Origin: Mesorhizobium sp.
GTDB taxonomy: Bacteria > Pseudomonadota > Alphaproteobacteria > Rhizobiales > Rhizobiaceae
Assembly: GCF_024710845.1 (NCBI RefSeq)
Contig: NZ_JANJTZ010000030.1
Location: 22,376 to 86,375 of the forward strand
Direction of reading: 5' to 3'
Length of the DNA stretch: 64,000 nt
Shown piece after piece: positions 17,596 through 25,522 of the stretch (within the stretch, counting starts at the first letter, position 1; every line of letters begins with the position of its first letter). The notes under the pieces were generated by a model that was given only the letters and a program-made list of their open reading frames with translations, was not told the origin of the DNA and did not search any database. The position numbers and the translations under genes were made by a program.

Positions 17596-18697
17596 GCGCG
17601 TGGCTCCTCAGCGCCTCGTCGTGCAGCGCAGTGCGCAACGCCCGGCCGCTCGCCTTCTCGAACACCGAGAGTCGCGCGCCATTGAGCGCCAGTCCCACCT
17701 GCTCGCCGACCTTCACCGTCTGGTCCGCCGGGACGCGCGCCTTGAGCATCCCGTCTGCCGTCTCGACCGCCACGATCTGCGTCGTGCCGAGATACTCGGC
17801 GCCATAGACCGCGCCCCGCAGCCGCGAGGCATCGTCGAAGCGGATGTGCTCCGGCCGGATGCCCAGCGCATACTCTGCCTCGCCCGCGTCCTCCCGCAGC
17901 TCGGGGATGACGATCTCCGCGCCGCGCACCCCGACCTTGCGGTCGCCTCTCGCGAGCGTCGCGCCGAACTTGAGAAAGTTCATCGGCGGCGAGCCGATGA
18001 AGTCGGCGACGAACATGGTCGCAGGCCGGTCGTAGATCTCCTGTGGAGTGCCGAACTGCTCGATGACACCGTGGTTCATCACCGCGATCTTGTCGGCCAT
18101 CGCCATCGCCTCGTGCTGGTCATGCGTGACATAGACCGTCGTGGCGTGGATGCGGTTGTGCAGCTCGCGCAGCTCGTGGACCATCAGATCGCGGAATTCG
18201 GCATCGAGGGTCCCGAGAGGCTCGTCCATTAGGAAGCATTTCGGCCGCCGCACGATGGCGCGGCCTAGCGCCACCCTCTGGCGGTCGCCGCCGGCGAGGC
18301 CCGAGACGGGCTTGTCGAGCAGATGGTCGATGCGCAGCAGCCGCGCGACCTCTTCCACCTGCTTCCGGATCTCGGCCTTCTGCATGCCCTGCGCCAGCAG
18401 TGGGAAGCCGATGTTTTTGCGCACGTTCATGTGCGGATAGAGCGCGAAAAGCTGGAACACGAAGGCGATGTCGCGCTCGCGCGCCCGTTTCTGCGAGACA
18501 TCCTCACCGCCCAGCAGGATTCGGCCCGACGTGGGCAGCTCCAGCCCGGCAATCATGCGCAGCGTCGTCGTCTTGCCGCAGCCTGAGGGCCCGAGCATGA
18601 CGAAGAATTCGCCGTCCTCGACCACGAAGTTCGAGTTCTGGACCGCCGTGAACGATCCGAATTCCTTGCGCAGCTGTTCGACCCGGATCTCGGCCAT
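17588..18697 (-). CDS. Sugar/polyol ABC transporter ATPase 1 with degenerate signature motif
   Basis: Second MalK-type ATPase of the operon, 369 residues. Walker A GPSGCGKT (36-43), Q-loop VFQLFALYPHM, Walker B CFLMDEPLGTLD and switch region YVTHDQHEA are normal. The ABC signature, however, reads GLAGGDRQR (about 133-141) where its partner has LSGGEMQR. A C-terminal TOBE domain is present. It probably forms a heterodimer with the neighbouring ATPase, leaving one of the two composite ATP sites atypical (inference). Confidence 0.92.
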   Translation of the reverse strand: MAEIRVEQLRKEFGSFTAVQNSNFVVEDGEFFVMLGPSGCGKTTTLRMIAGLELPTSGRILLGGEDVSQKRARERDIAFVFQLFALYPHMNVRKNIGFPLLAQGMQKAEIRKQVEEVARLLRIDHLLDKPVSGLAGGDRQRVALGRAIVRRPKCFLMDEPLGTLDAEFRDLMVHELRELHNRIHATTVYVTHDQHEAMAMADKIAVMNHGVIEQFGTPQEIYDRPATMFVADFIGSPPMNFLKFGATLARGDRKVGVRGAEIVIPELREDAGEAEYALGIRPEHIRFDDASRLRGAVYGAEYLGTTQIVAVETADGMLKARVPADQTVKVGEQVGLALNGARLSVFEKASGRALRTALHDEALRSHAHG

Positions 18698-18701
18698 CGC
18701 G

Positions 18702-18902
18702 CTACTCCGGGAACTTCGATACGACGATGAACATCGCGGTGCCCGCCAGCATGGTGACGAAGGACCAGGTGTAGAGCGCCAGGGCGAAGGGCTGGAACAG
18801 CATCAGGAAACCGATGCCGATCAGGGCCGTCGCGATATTCTCCAGCGGGCCGCGACGGAGGATGCGAGGCCAGGAGGGTTTGCGGCTCGTCTGCGCGCTC
18901 AT
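18702..18902 (-). CDS. Small membrane protein of the importer operon (GlpU-like by position)
   Basis: A 66-residue protein with two hydrophobic helices (about 25-42 and 46-62: ATALIGIGFLMLFQPF and FVTMLAGTAMFIVV) and a basic N-terminus, so probably a two-helix inner-membrane peptide with both ends in the cytoplasm. It overlaps the preceding permease stop by 4 bases and sits 4 bases before the ATPase gene. Glycerol-type rhizobial importers also encode a small membrane protein here (GlpU). Its role in transport is not established. Confidence 0.8.
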   Translation of the reverse strand: MSAQTSRKPSWPRILRRGPLENIATALIGIGFLMLFQPFALALYTWSFVTMLAGTAMFIVVSKFPE

Positions 18903-19846
18903 TTCCGCACCGCCCCGAACGTGATCCCGCGCAGCAGCTGTTTGCGCAGCAGGATGGTGAAGACGAGGATCGGCACGAGGAAAATCGTCGTGCCGGCTGC
19001 CACCGCCGGCCAGTCCTGCCCGCCTTCGCCGATGATCGTCGGGATGAAGGGCGGCGCCGTCTGAGCCGTGCCGGAGGTGAGCAGTGCCGCAAAGGCGTAT
19101 TCGTTCCAGGCGAAGATCAGGCAGAAAATGGCGGTCGCAGCGATGCCCGTCGTCGCCTGCGGCAGCACCACCTTCCAGAACGACTGCAGCCGCGAATAGC
19201 CGTCGATCATCGCCGCCTCCTCGTATTCGCGCGGGATCTCGTCGATGAAGCCCTTGAGCAGCCAGACCGCCAGCGACACGTTCACCGCCGTGTAGAGCAG
19301 GATCATGCCGAGCGCCGTGTCCGACAGGCCAAGCTCGCGGTACATCAGGTAGATCGGGATCGCGACGGCGATCGGCGGCATCATCCGTGTCGACAGGATG
19401 AAGAACAGCAGATCGTCCGCCAGCGGCACCTTGAAGCGCGAGAAGCCATAGGCCGTCAGCGTGCCGAGGAACACGGCGCAGAAGGTCGAGCCGAAGGCGA
19501 TGATCAGCGAATTGACGAAGCGCGGCAGGAAATTGGACTGGCCGGCGATCACCATGTTGCGCTTGCGCGTGGTCTCGTCGCAGAAATTGGTCGCCGGCGG
19601 CAGCGACTGGATGTACTCCGCCGTCTGCCTTGTGCGCGTCGTGAACAGGTTGCAGTAGCCCTCGATCGAGGGCGTGAACACGACCTTGGGCGGATAGGCG
19701 ATCGAGTCCGGCGGCGTCTTGAATGAGGTCGCGATGATCCAGAACAGCGGGATCATGGTGATCACCGCGTAGAGGATCACGATCGCGCCGGCGACGCGCT
19801 TCGACGTGGCGCTGGGCTCAATGACGGAGTGGGCCGAGGCGCTCAT
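18899..19846 (-). CDS. Sugar/polyol ABC transporter permease 2 (MalG family)
   Basis: Inner-membrane permease of 315 residues with six predicted helices. The EAA loop that docks the ATPase is EEAAMIDGYSRLQSFWKVVLP in slightly altered form (E-E-A-A then G at the expected spacing). The start MSASAHSV overlaps the previous permease stop (ATGA). A periplasmic loop at about residues 55-110 contains two cysteines and is longer than usual in MalG proteins (TRTRQTAEYIQSL...NFCDET). It pairs with the next-upstream permease to form the channel. Confidence 0.92.
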   Translation of the reverse strand: MSASAHSVIEPSATSKRVAGAIVILYAVITMIPLFWIIATSFKTPPDSIAYPPKVVFTPSIEGYCNLFTTRTRQTAEYIQSLPPATNFCDETTRKRNMVIAGQSNFLPRFVNSLIIAFGSTFCAVFLGTLTAYGFSRFKVPLADDLLFFILSTRMMPPIAVAIPIYLMYRELGLSDTALGMILLYTAVNVSLAVWLLKGFIDEIPREYEEAAMIDGYSRLQSFWKVVLPQATTGIAATAIFCLIFAWNEYAFAALLTSGTAQTAPPFIPTIIGEGGQDWPAVAAGTTIFLVPILVFTILLRKQLLRGITFGAVRK

Positions 19847-20811
19847 CGGCTCTTCACCTTGTTCAGCACCTTCACGTAGATGTTGGCCAGGCCAAACACC
19901 GCGACGAACAGGATGATCGCAAACGCCGACGAGAAGCCGGTGCGCCACTTCTCGAACGCCTCGCGCTTGAGCGTGATCGAGGCAACCTCGGTGGTCGAGC
20001 CCGGGCCGCCGCCGGTCAGAAGGTTCACCATGTCGAACATTTTGAAGTTTTCGATGCCGCGGAACAGCACCGCCAGCATGATGAAGGGCAGCGCCATCGG
20101 CAGCGTGATCGACCAGAACTGCCGCCACGGCGAGGCGCGGTCGACCTCGGCCGCCTCGTAGATGTAGTCGGGAATCGAGCGCAGCCCGGCGAGGCAGATT
20201 AGCATCACATAGGGCGTCCACATCCACGTATCGACGATGATGATCGCCCATGGCGCCAGCTTCACCGACGACAGCATCGCGATCTCCGACGGCGGAATGC
20301 CGCTGAAGAAGGAGACGATATAGGTGAAGAGCCCGATCTGCGGCTCGTAGAGGAAGCGCCAGAAATTGCCGACGACAGCAGGCGACAGCATCATCGGCAC
20401 CAGGATGACTGTCGTCCAGAACGCATGACCGCGGAACTTGCGGTCGATCAGATAGGCGAGCGAGAAGCCGATCAGCGTCTGCAACACGATCGTCCAGAAC
20501 ACGAAATGCGCGGTGGCTTGCATCGCCAGCCAGGTGTCGGAATCGGTCAGGATCCGCTCGTAGTTCTGCAGGCCGACATTCTTGACCGTTTCGTTCGGCC
20601 GGTTGGCACGGTAATTGGTGAAGGAGAGCTGGATCGCCCAGATCAGCGGGAAGATGTTGATCGCGAGCAGCAGCACCATCGTCGGCGCGATGAACAGCCA
20701 GGCGACCGCGCGGTCCGACAAGGCCCGCACGCGCGTCGCGACCGGCGCGGGCGTAGCCCGGACAGCGGTCTCGGCGGCGCGTTCGAGAAGGGTTGCGTTG
20801 GCGTCGGTCAC
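19843..20811 (-). CDS. Sugar/polyol ABC transporter permease 1 (MalF/UgpA family)
   Basis: Permease of 322 residues with six helices, the first at about 33-55 (VAWLFIAPTMVLLLAINIFP). The EAA loop reads YEAAEVDRASPWRQFWSITLP. An N-terminal cytoplasmic tail of about 30 residues precedes the first helix. It is the first permease of the importer, 88 bases behind the binding-protein gene, and a strong hairpin lies in that gap. It overlaps the second permease by 4 bases. Confidence 0.92.
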   Translation of the reverse strand: MTDANATLLERAAETAVRATPAPVATRVRALSDRAVAWLFIAPTMVLLLAINIFPLIWAIQLSFTNYRANRPNETVKNVGLQNYERILTDSDTWLAMQATAHFVFWTIVLQTLIGFSLAYLIDRKFRGHAFWTTVILVPMMLSPAVVGNFWRFLYEPQIGLFTYIVSFFSGIPPSEIAMLSSVKLAPWAIIIVDTWMWTPYVMLICLAGLRSIPDYIYEAAEVDRASPWRQFWSITLPMALPFIMLAVLFRGIENFKMFDMVNLLTGGGPGSTTEVASITLKREAFEKWRTGFSSAFAIILFVAVFGLANIYVKVLNKVKSR

Positions 20812-20850
20812 GTTCGAGGTTCGCTTCGCATGTCGGGCGGGATGGAAAAC

Positions 20851-20881
20851 CGTCCCGCGGCATCGCCGACGCCGCGGGACG
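20851..20881 (-). other. Intercistronic hairpin between binding-protein and permease genes
   Basis: CGTCCCGCGGC at 20851-20861 and its exact complement GCCGCGGGACG at 20871-20881 form an 11-base perfect stem around a 9-base loop. No U-tract follows on either strand, so it is not a classic terminator. Structures at this position in sugar ABC operons often protect the 3' end of the binding-protein message and reduce permease expression relative to the receptor. Confidence 0.75.
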
Positions 20882-20898
20882 GGCCTGGGAGGCGGAGA

Positions 20899-22230
20899 TT
20901 ACATCTTGCCGTCGTCCTCGAACACCTCGGTCCAATCCTTGACTAGGCCGTCGAGGGCTTCCTTGGCAGTGCCCTGGCCGGCGACCACGTAGTCATGGAA
21001 GCGCTTCTGCGACGCCTGCAGCAGCGAGGCGTAGCTGGGCTCGGCCCAGAAGTCCTTCACGATCGCCATGGAGTCGAGGAAGGTCTGAGCGTAGGGCTGG
21101 CTGGCGGCGAAGCCCGGATCTTCGACAACGGCCTTGAGGCAGGAGAAGCCGCCGAGCGACCACCACTTCTTCTGGACGTCGGCGGTTGCGAACCACTTGA
21201 TGTATTTGAGCGCCGCTTCCTGCTTGTCGGAATAGGCGACGACCGAAATGCCCTGGCCGCCGAGCTGGGCGAACTGGTCGCCGTCCGGACCCTTGGGATT
21301 GGCGAAGAAGCCGACCTTGTCGCCGCCGACCGACTCATCCTTCTGCAGACCGGGCCAGGTGAAGGCGAAGTTCATGTGCATCGCCACCTGGCCGGATTTG
21401 AAGGCGTCGATGCCCTCGCCCATGTAGCTGTTGGACGCGCCGGGGGGCGTGCAGCAATCGTAGAGCGCCTTGTAGAATTCGAGGCCGGCAACCGACTTGT
21501 CGGAGTTGACGAACCCTTCCATCTCGTAGGGCTTGTCCGGGTTCTCGTATTTGAAGCCATAGGAGTAGAGCACGTCCATGACGCCCATGGTGACGCCCTC
21601 AGAGCCGCGTTCAGTGTAGATCGAGGCGCCATAGACGGTCTTGCCGTCGATCTCGCGCTTCTGGAAGAACTCCGCGATGTCCTTCAGCTCGGCGAAGGTC
21701 GCGGGCACCGCCAGATCGCGGCCGTACTTCTCCTTGAACGCCTTCTGGATGTCGGGATTGGCGAACCAGTCCTTGCGATAGGTCCAGCCGACGACGTCGC
21801 CGAAGGCCGGCAGTGACCAGTAGTTCGGCGTGTTCTTCGGCCACTGCGAATAGCCGACCACGGTCGCGTCGACGAAGTCGCTCATCTTGATCCCTTCCTT
21901 GTCGAAGAAATCGTTGAGCTTGACGTAGTGGCCGTTCTCGGCCGAGCCGCCGATCCATTGGCTGTCGCCGATGATCAGGTCGCACAGCTTGCCCTTCGAG
22001 TTGAGTTCGTTGAGGAAGCGGTCCGCGTAGTTGGTCCACGGCACGAACTCGAACTTCATGCCGATGCCGGTCTCCTTGGTGAAGTCCTTGCTCAACTCGA
22101 CCAGCGCGTTGGCGGGGTCCCAAGCGGCCCAGCACAATGTCAGGTCCTCGGCTGCTGCGACGTTCGACAGGGCGGTCGTGGCCAGCAGGCCCGACGCCAG
22201 GCCGAACGCAGTCCTGGTGATGCGATTCAT
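20899..22230 (-). CDS. Periplasmic solute-binding protein of a sugar/polyol ABC importer (family 1)
   Basis: Receptor of 443 residues. A Sec signal peptide (about 1-27, ending NVAAA) precedes the mature start EDLTLCWAAWDPANALVEL. The body fits the MalE/UgpB class (GIGMKFEFVPW, LIIGDSQWIGG, AMHMNFAFTWPGL). GGGAGGAA lies 6 bases before the ATG. First gene of a 13-gene operon and preceded by a clear inverted-repeat operator. By partner genes it resembles glycerol/polyol receptors, but the ligand cannot be read from sequence. Confidence 0.92.
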   Translation of the reverse strand: MNRITRTAFGLASGLLATTALSNVAAAEDLTLCWAAWDPANALVELSKDFTKETGIGMKFEFVPWTNYADRFLNELNSKGKLCDLIIGDSQWIGGSAENGHYVKLNDFFDKEGIKMSDFVDATVVGYSQWPKNTPNYWSLPAFGDVVGWTYRKDWFANPDIQKAFKEKYGRDLAVPATFAELKDIAEFFQKREIDGKTVYGASIYTERGSEGVTMGVMDVLYSYGFKYENPDKPYEMEGFVNSDKSVAGLEFYKALYDCCTPPGASNSYMGEGIDAFKSGQVAMHMNFAFTWPGLQKDESVGGDKVGFFANPKGPDGDQFAQLGGQGISVVAYSDKQEAALKYIKWFATADVQKKWWSLGGFSCLKAVVEDPGFAASQPYAQTFLDSMAIVKDFWAEPSYASLLQASQKRFHDYVVAGQGTAKEALDGLVKDWTEVFEDDGKM

Positions 22231-22326
22231 GCCTTCCTCCCAAAAAGAGACGCCCGGATCGGCGCCTCGAAGCCCGAAACCCCTCCTCCCGGGGCAGGAA
22301 CATCCGCAGCGGGGCGAAGCGGCGAA

Positions 22327-22366
22327 TGTTTAGTAATTTGTTTAGTGAAACAGCGATCACTAAACA
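22327..22366. promoter_or_regulatory. Operator of the ABC importer-Dha kinase operon
   Basis: TGTTTAGTGA (22339-22348) and its exact complement TCACTAAACA (22357-22366) are separated by 8 bases. A third half-site TGTTTAGTAA lies at 22327-22336, 12 bases out of phase with the first arm. The motif lies about 100 bases before the binding-protein start in an AT-rich patch. A dimeric repressor or activator with cooperative half-sites is likely; its gene is not adjacent. Confidence 0.7.
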
Positions 22367-22521
22367 TCGCAAGCCACATTCGTTGTTGCAATGCAGCATG
22401 AAACACGCGCCAGACACGCTGGAAATCAGGGAGTTTGGACGAAGCGAGAGCAAAATCCGTCGCGATTCAGCAAGATAGCGGCCGACCTTCGATCGTGCAG
22501 CGCACTAGACTTTTTCTCGGC

Positions 22522-22977
22522 TCAGCTCTCGAAACGGGGGGAGAGGGTCGCGATGCGGTCCACCATGTCGGTGAACTCGGCCGCGATACGGTCGCGGAGC
22601 GCCGCGGCGACTTCGGGATATTCTTCCAGGATGCGCCGGAACAGCGTCCGGTTGAGGCGGATCACTTCCGAATCCTCCTCGGCATAAGCACCCGCCTTGC
22701 GGCGCGAGTGGACGATCAGCGCCATCTCGTCGAGCGTCTCTCCGGGATCCGCATAGGCGACTGGAACGCGCTCCCCGTCCACCGTCCGGTAGAGCGCGAT
22801 CCTGCCCTTGGCCACCACATAGGCGCAGTCGGCCGCCGTATCCTCGCGGAACAGGTCGCGGCCCTTGATCAGGCGGATGTTCTCGGCACCAAAGGCCAGC
22901 AAACGAAGCTGTTCATGCGTCAGGCCGTCGAAGAGCCGGACGCCGGAGAGTATCCGGATATCGTCTTCCAGCGCCAT
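22522..22977 (-). CDS. Cyclic nucleotide-binding domain protein (no DNA-binding domain)
   Basis: A 151-residue protein made of a single Crp-type cNMP-binding domain: FDGLTHEQLRLLAFGAE, the roll with LFREDTAADCAYVVAKGRI, and the phosphate cassette region GETLDEMALI. It stops after the C-helix, with no helix-turn-helix, so it is unlikely to be a regulator on its own. The cassette lacks the usual G-E-x-A-L-L-x-x-x-R-x-A arginine (here LIVHSRRKAGA, so an Arg may still be supplied). It lies next to a response regulator in the same direction. Confidence 0.85.
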   Translation of the reverse strand: MALEDDIRILSGVRLFDGLTHEQLRLLAFGAENIRLIKGRDLFREDTAADCAYVVAKGRIALYRTVDGERVPVAYADPGETLDEMALIVHSRRKAGAYAEEDSEVIRLNRTLFRRILEEYPEVAAALRDRIAAEFTDMVDRIATLSPRFES

Positions 22978-23030
22978 GCGCGAATGCGGCCCTTCCAGTC
23001 CCCCTCCCGCCAGCGCGACTCACTTGCTGG

Positions 23031-23714
23031 CTATGGAACGAGCTTGTAACCGCCGCTTTCTGTCACAAGAATTTCGGCATTGGAAGGATCGCGCTCGATC
23101 TTCTGTCGCAGGCGGTAGACATGGGTCTCGAGCGTATGCGTCGTGACGCCGGAATTGTAGCCCCACACCTCCTCGAGCAGCACGTCGCGCGTCACGACTT
23201 TCTGGTCGGCCCGGTAGAGGTATTTGATGATCGAGGCCTCCTTCTCGGTGAGGCGCACCTTGGCGCCCCGCTGGTCGAGAAGCAGCTTCTGGCTCGGCTT
23301 GAACGTGTATGGCCCGACCGTGAAGGTCGCATCCTCGCTCTGCTCGTGCTGACGCAGCTGCGCACGGATCCTCGCCAGCAGCACCGCAAACCGGAACGGC
23401 TTGGTGACATAGTCGTTGGCTCCGGCTTCGAGCCCGAGGATGGTATCCGAATCGGTGTCGTGGCCCGTCAGCATGATGACCGGCGCCTTGAAGCCGCCCT
23501 TGCGCAGCAGCTTGACCGCTTCGCGCCCGTCCATGTCCGGCAGGCCGACATCCATGATGAGCAGGTCGACCACCCCAGCGCGCGCCGCGGCCACGCCCTT
23601 GCCGGCCGAGCCTTCCTGGAGCACGTCGAACTCCTCGTAGAGCGACAATTGCTCGACGAGTGTGCTGCGCAGGTCGGTATCGTCGTCGACGATGAGAATG
23701 GTCCGGGAGGTCAT
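23031..23714 (-). CDS. OmpR-family response regulator, CenR-like
   Basis: Response regulator of 227 residues. The receiver domain (1-120) has the acidic pocket DDD at 10-12, phospho-acceptor Asp55 in LIMDVGLPDMDG, the switch Thr in MLTGHD and the conserved Lys in VTKPF. The C-terminal winged helix (about 130-225) ends TESGGYKLVP. The very conserved sequence resembles the rhizobial CenR cell-envelope regulator, a call made from memory. No kinase gene is adjacent, so it is an orphan here. Confidence 0.88.
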   Translation of the reverse strand: MTSRTILIVDDDTDLRSTLVEQLSLYEEFDVLQEGSAGKGVAAARAGVVDLLIMDVGLPDMDGREAVKLLRKGGFKAPVIMLTGHDTDSDTILGLEAGANDYVTKPFRFAVLLARIRAQLRQHEQSEDATFTVGPYTFKPSQKLLLDQRGAKVRLTEKEASIIKYLYRADQKVVTRDVLLEEVWGYNSGVTTHTLETHVYRLRQKIERDPSNAEILVTESGGYKLVP

Positions 23715-23842
23715 GATTCAATCCGTGGTCTGGCAATGAATTGGCTGTTGACGTGCCGTCACATATTCGGAACCTGCAAGCGGCGGAAGCCGATCACCGT
23801 GATTTGTTCCACCGCGCCCACATCCTCATCAATCCGTGATGC

Positions 23843-24391
23843 ATGGCGATAATGACCGAATTCCGCTCTCGACGCACGATATTTGGTGTCAGGCGCCGGC
23901 CTGGCAAGGCCAGCCAGGGGATTCTCTCGCTCGGCGGCCTCACCTTCCGCTGTTCGCTCGGCGAGGGAGGAATCTCCGCACGCAAGCGCGAGGGCGACGG
24001 CGCGACGCCCCTGGCGAATCTGCGGGTCCTCGGTGGCTACTTCCGTGCCGGCGGGGCCGCCCGCCGCCGTGACCGCCTCGGCCTCACGCCGATCGGACCG
24101 GATCTCGGCTGGTGCGACGCGCCGGGGGATCGCAACTACAACCGGCCGGTGCCGCTTCCCTATCCGGCGAGCCATGAGCGGATGCGCCGGAAGGATCATC
24201 TCTACGACATCTGCATCGTGCTCGATTGGAACATCCGCCCGCGGCGCCGAAATCGCGGCAGCGCGATCTTCCTGCACCTTGCCCGGCCGGGCTACCTGCC
24301 GACCGAGGGATGCATCGCGCTGTCGCCGCGCGACATGGAGCGCCTCCTGCCGCTTCTGTCGACGGATACGGTGTTCCGGGTGATGCGCTGA
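23843..24391 (+). CDS. L,D-transpeptidase (YkuD) family protein
   Basis: A 182-residue protein with the YkuD catalytic signature: His in IFLHLARPGYLPTEG and Cys in the TEGCIALS block, expected to form 3-3 peptidoglycan cross-links or link lipoproteins to peptidoglycan. No signal peptide or membrane helix is visible at the N-terminus (MAIMTEFRSRRTIFGVRRR), so its location is uncertain. Two ATGs (23843, 23852) are in frame and neither has a good ribosome site. The stop abuts that of the convergent DUF1761 gene. Confidence 0.82.
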   Translation: MAIMTEFRSRRTIFGVRRRPGKASQGILSLGGLTFRCSLGEGGISARKREGDGATPLANLRVLGGYFRAGGAARRRDRLGLTPIGPDLGWCDAPGDRNYNRPVPLPYPASHERMRRKDHLYDICIVLDWNIRPRRRNRGSAIFLHLARPGYLPTEGCIALSPRDMERLLPLLSTDTVFRVMR

Positions 24392-24811
24392 CTATTCGAT
24401 CGCGACGCCGCCGAACCAGCCAATCACCGCGCCGATCAGCAGCAGCACGCCGAGCCAATGGCCGCCGTCGATCAGCGTCAGTCCCCAGTCGAAGCCCTGG
24501 TAGCGGTGGTTCACGGCGAGCGTGGTGAACACGAAGCCGAACCAGAAGATGAGGCCGAACATCACGCCGGCAACGACCGACGGCTCGCCGAAGGTCAGCG
24601 TGCCGAGCAGCATCGAGAAGATGACGGCCATCACGATTTCAGCGACGAAGCTGATGATGAACGGCGCAATCGAGCGCTGCATCGTCGTTGGATCGAGCTT
24701 GGCGGCTGCCAGCCACGGCTTGCTCAGCAGCATGTACCACGCTGCCCCGAACAGCCACGCGACGACCGCCGCGGCGATGACGGCGATCCAGTTGATTGAA
24801 GAAATATCCAT
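24392..24811 (-). CDS. DUF1761-family membrane protein
   Basis: A 139-residue four-helix membrane protein of the DUF1761 family. It begins INWIAVIAAAVVAWLFGAAWYMLLSKPW and ends GGHWLGVLLLIGAVIGWFGG, the usual family frame. Function unknown. It lies about 50 bases behind the methyltransferase gene, with a strong hairpin between them. Confidence 0.88.
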   Translation of the reverse strand: MDISSINWIAVIAAAVVAWLFGAAWYMLLSKPWLAAAKLDPTTMQRSIAPFIISFVAEIVMAVIFSMLLGTLTFGEPSVVAGVMFGLIFWFGFVFTTLAVNHRYQGFDWGLTLIDGGHWLGVLLLIGAVIGWFGGVAIE

Positions 24812-24842
24812 GTTGCCCCTCCAGCTCTCGATGGCGCATGCA

Positions 24843-24863
24843 ACGCCGCGCGCGGCGCGGCGT
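24843..24863 (-). other. GC-rich hairpin after the methyltransferase gene
   Basis: ACGCCGCGC at 24843-24851 pairs perfectly with GCGCGGCGT at 24855-24863 around a 3-base loop. The stem includes the T of the methyltransferase stop codon. There is no U-tract, so Rho-independent termination is doubtful. It may protect or separate the messages of the two minus-strand genes. Confidence 0.55.
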
Positions 24864-25522
24864 CAAGAGTAGCGCCACACCCTCGTGCGTTTGACGTCCG
24901 AGTCCTCGAGCGCCCGGGTGACGGGAACCTGATATTCCGCCAGTTGCGAGATTCGCGCCTTCGGCAGGTAGGCCCGGCCGGGGTCGCCCAGCAGCACCGT
25001 CGCGCCGCGATCGGCCAATGCCGAGAACCAGGGAATGAGCCGTTCGGCGAAAGCACGGTCGTAGAACACGTCTCCTGCGAGGATCACATCCCAGCCCGCG
25101 TCGGTTCCCACCATATCGTCGGCCGTGACGTCGACGACGACATTGTTCGCGGCAGCGTTCAGGGCAATCGTTGGCGCGCTGAACGGGTCGATGTCGGCAC
25201 AGAGCACGTTGGCGGCGCCCGCTCGGGCGGCCGCGATCCCGACCAGCCCGGATCCGGCGGCGAAGTCGAGAACGCGCTTTCCGCTGACGATCTCCGGATT
25301 GTCGATTATGTAGCGGGAAAGGCCCTGTCCCCCCGCCCAGGCAAAGGCCCAGAACGGCGGCGGCAGGCCCTTCTCCTCGAGTTGCTCTTCGGTCAGGTGC
25401 CAGAGGTCATGCGCCTCGTCGGCGAGATGCAGGACGATCTCCGGCACGTGCGGCGGCGCGATCAGCGCTGTGTTGGCCCGAACGAAGGCTTCGGTGGCTC
25501 CGACGCGCCGGCTGTCATTCAC
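24863..25522 (-). CDS. SAM-dependent methyltransferase (ETF-beta lysine / nicotinamide methyltransferase-like)
   Basis: A 219-residue class I methyltransferase. Motif I is VLDFAAGSGLVGIAAARAG near residue 80, followed by the acidic residue in LCADIDPF. The block PPFWAFAWAGGQGLSRYI and AGDVFYDRAFAERL match the COG3897 family, whose members include lysine methyltransferases acting on ETF beta. The start GTG at 25522 overlaps the EVE-gene stop, giving a natural N-terminus (VNDSRRVGATEAFVRANT). Confidence 0.82.
   Translation of the reverse strand: MNDSRRVGATEAFVRANTALIAPPHVPEIVLHLADEAHDLWHLTEEQLEEKGLPPPFWAFAWAGGQGLSRYIIDNPEIVSGKRVLDFAAGSGLVGIAAARAGAANVLCADIDPFSAPTIALNAAANNVVVDVTADDMVGTDAGWDVILAGDVFYDRAFAERLIPWFSALADRGATVLLGDPGRAYLPKARISQLAEYQVPVTRALEDSDVKRTRVWRYS

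Noticed and set aside
18899..20935. 678-codon frame spanning both permeases
   Set aside because: Only the last 315 codons encode protein in this frame; the first half is an out-of-frame reading of the MalF-type permease.
22231..22521. Possible small gene in the 291-base interval before the binding-protein gene
   Set aside because: No frame there has a ribosome site and protein-like composition; the stretch is best explained by the leader and operator.
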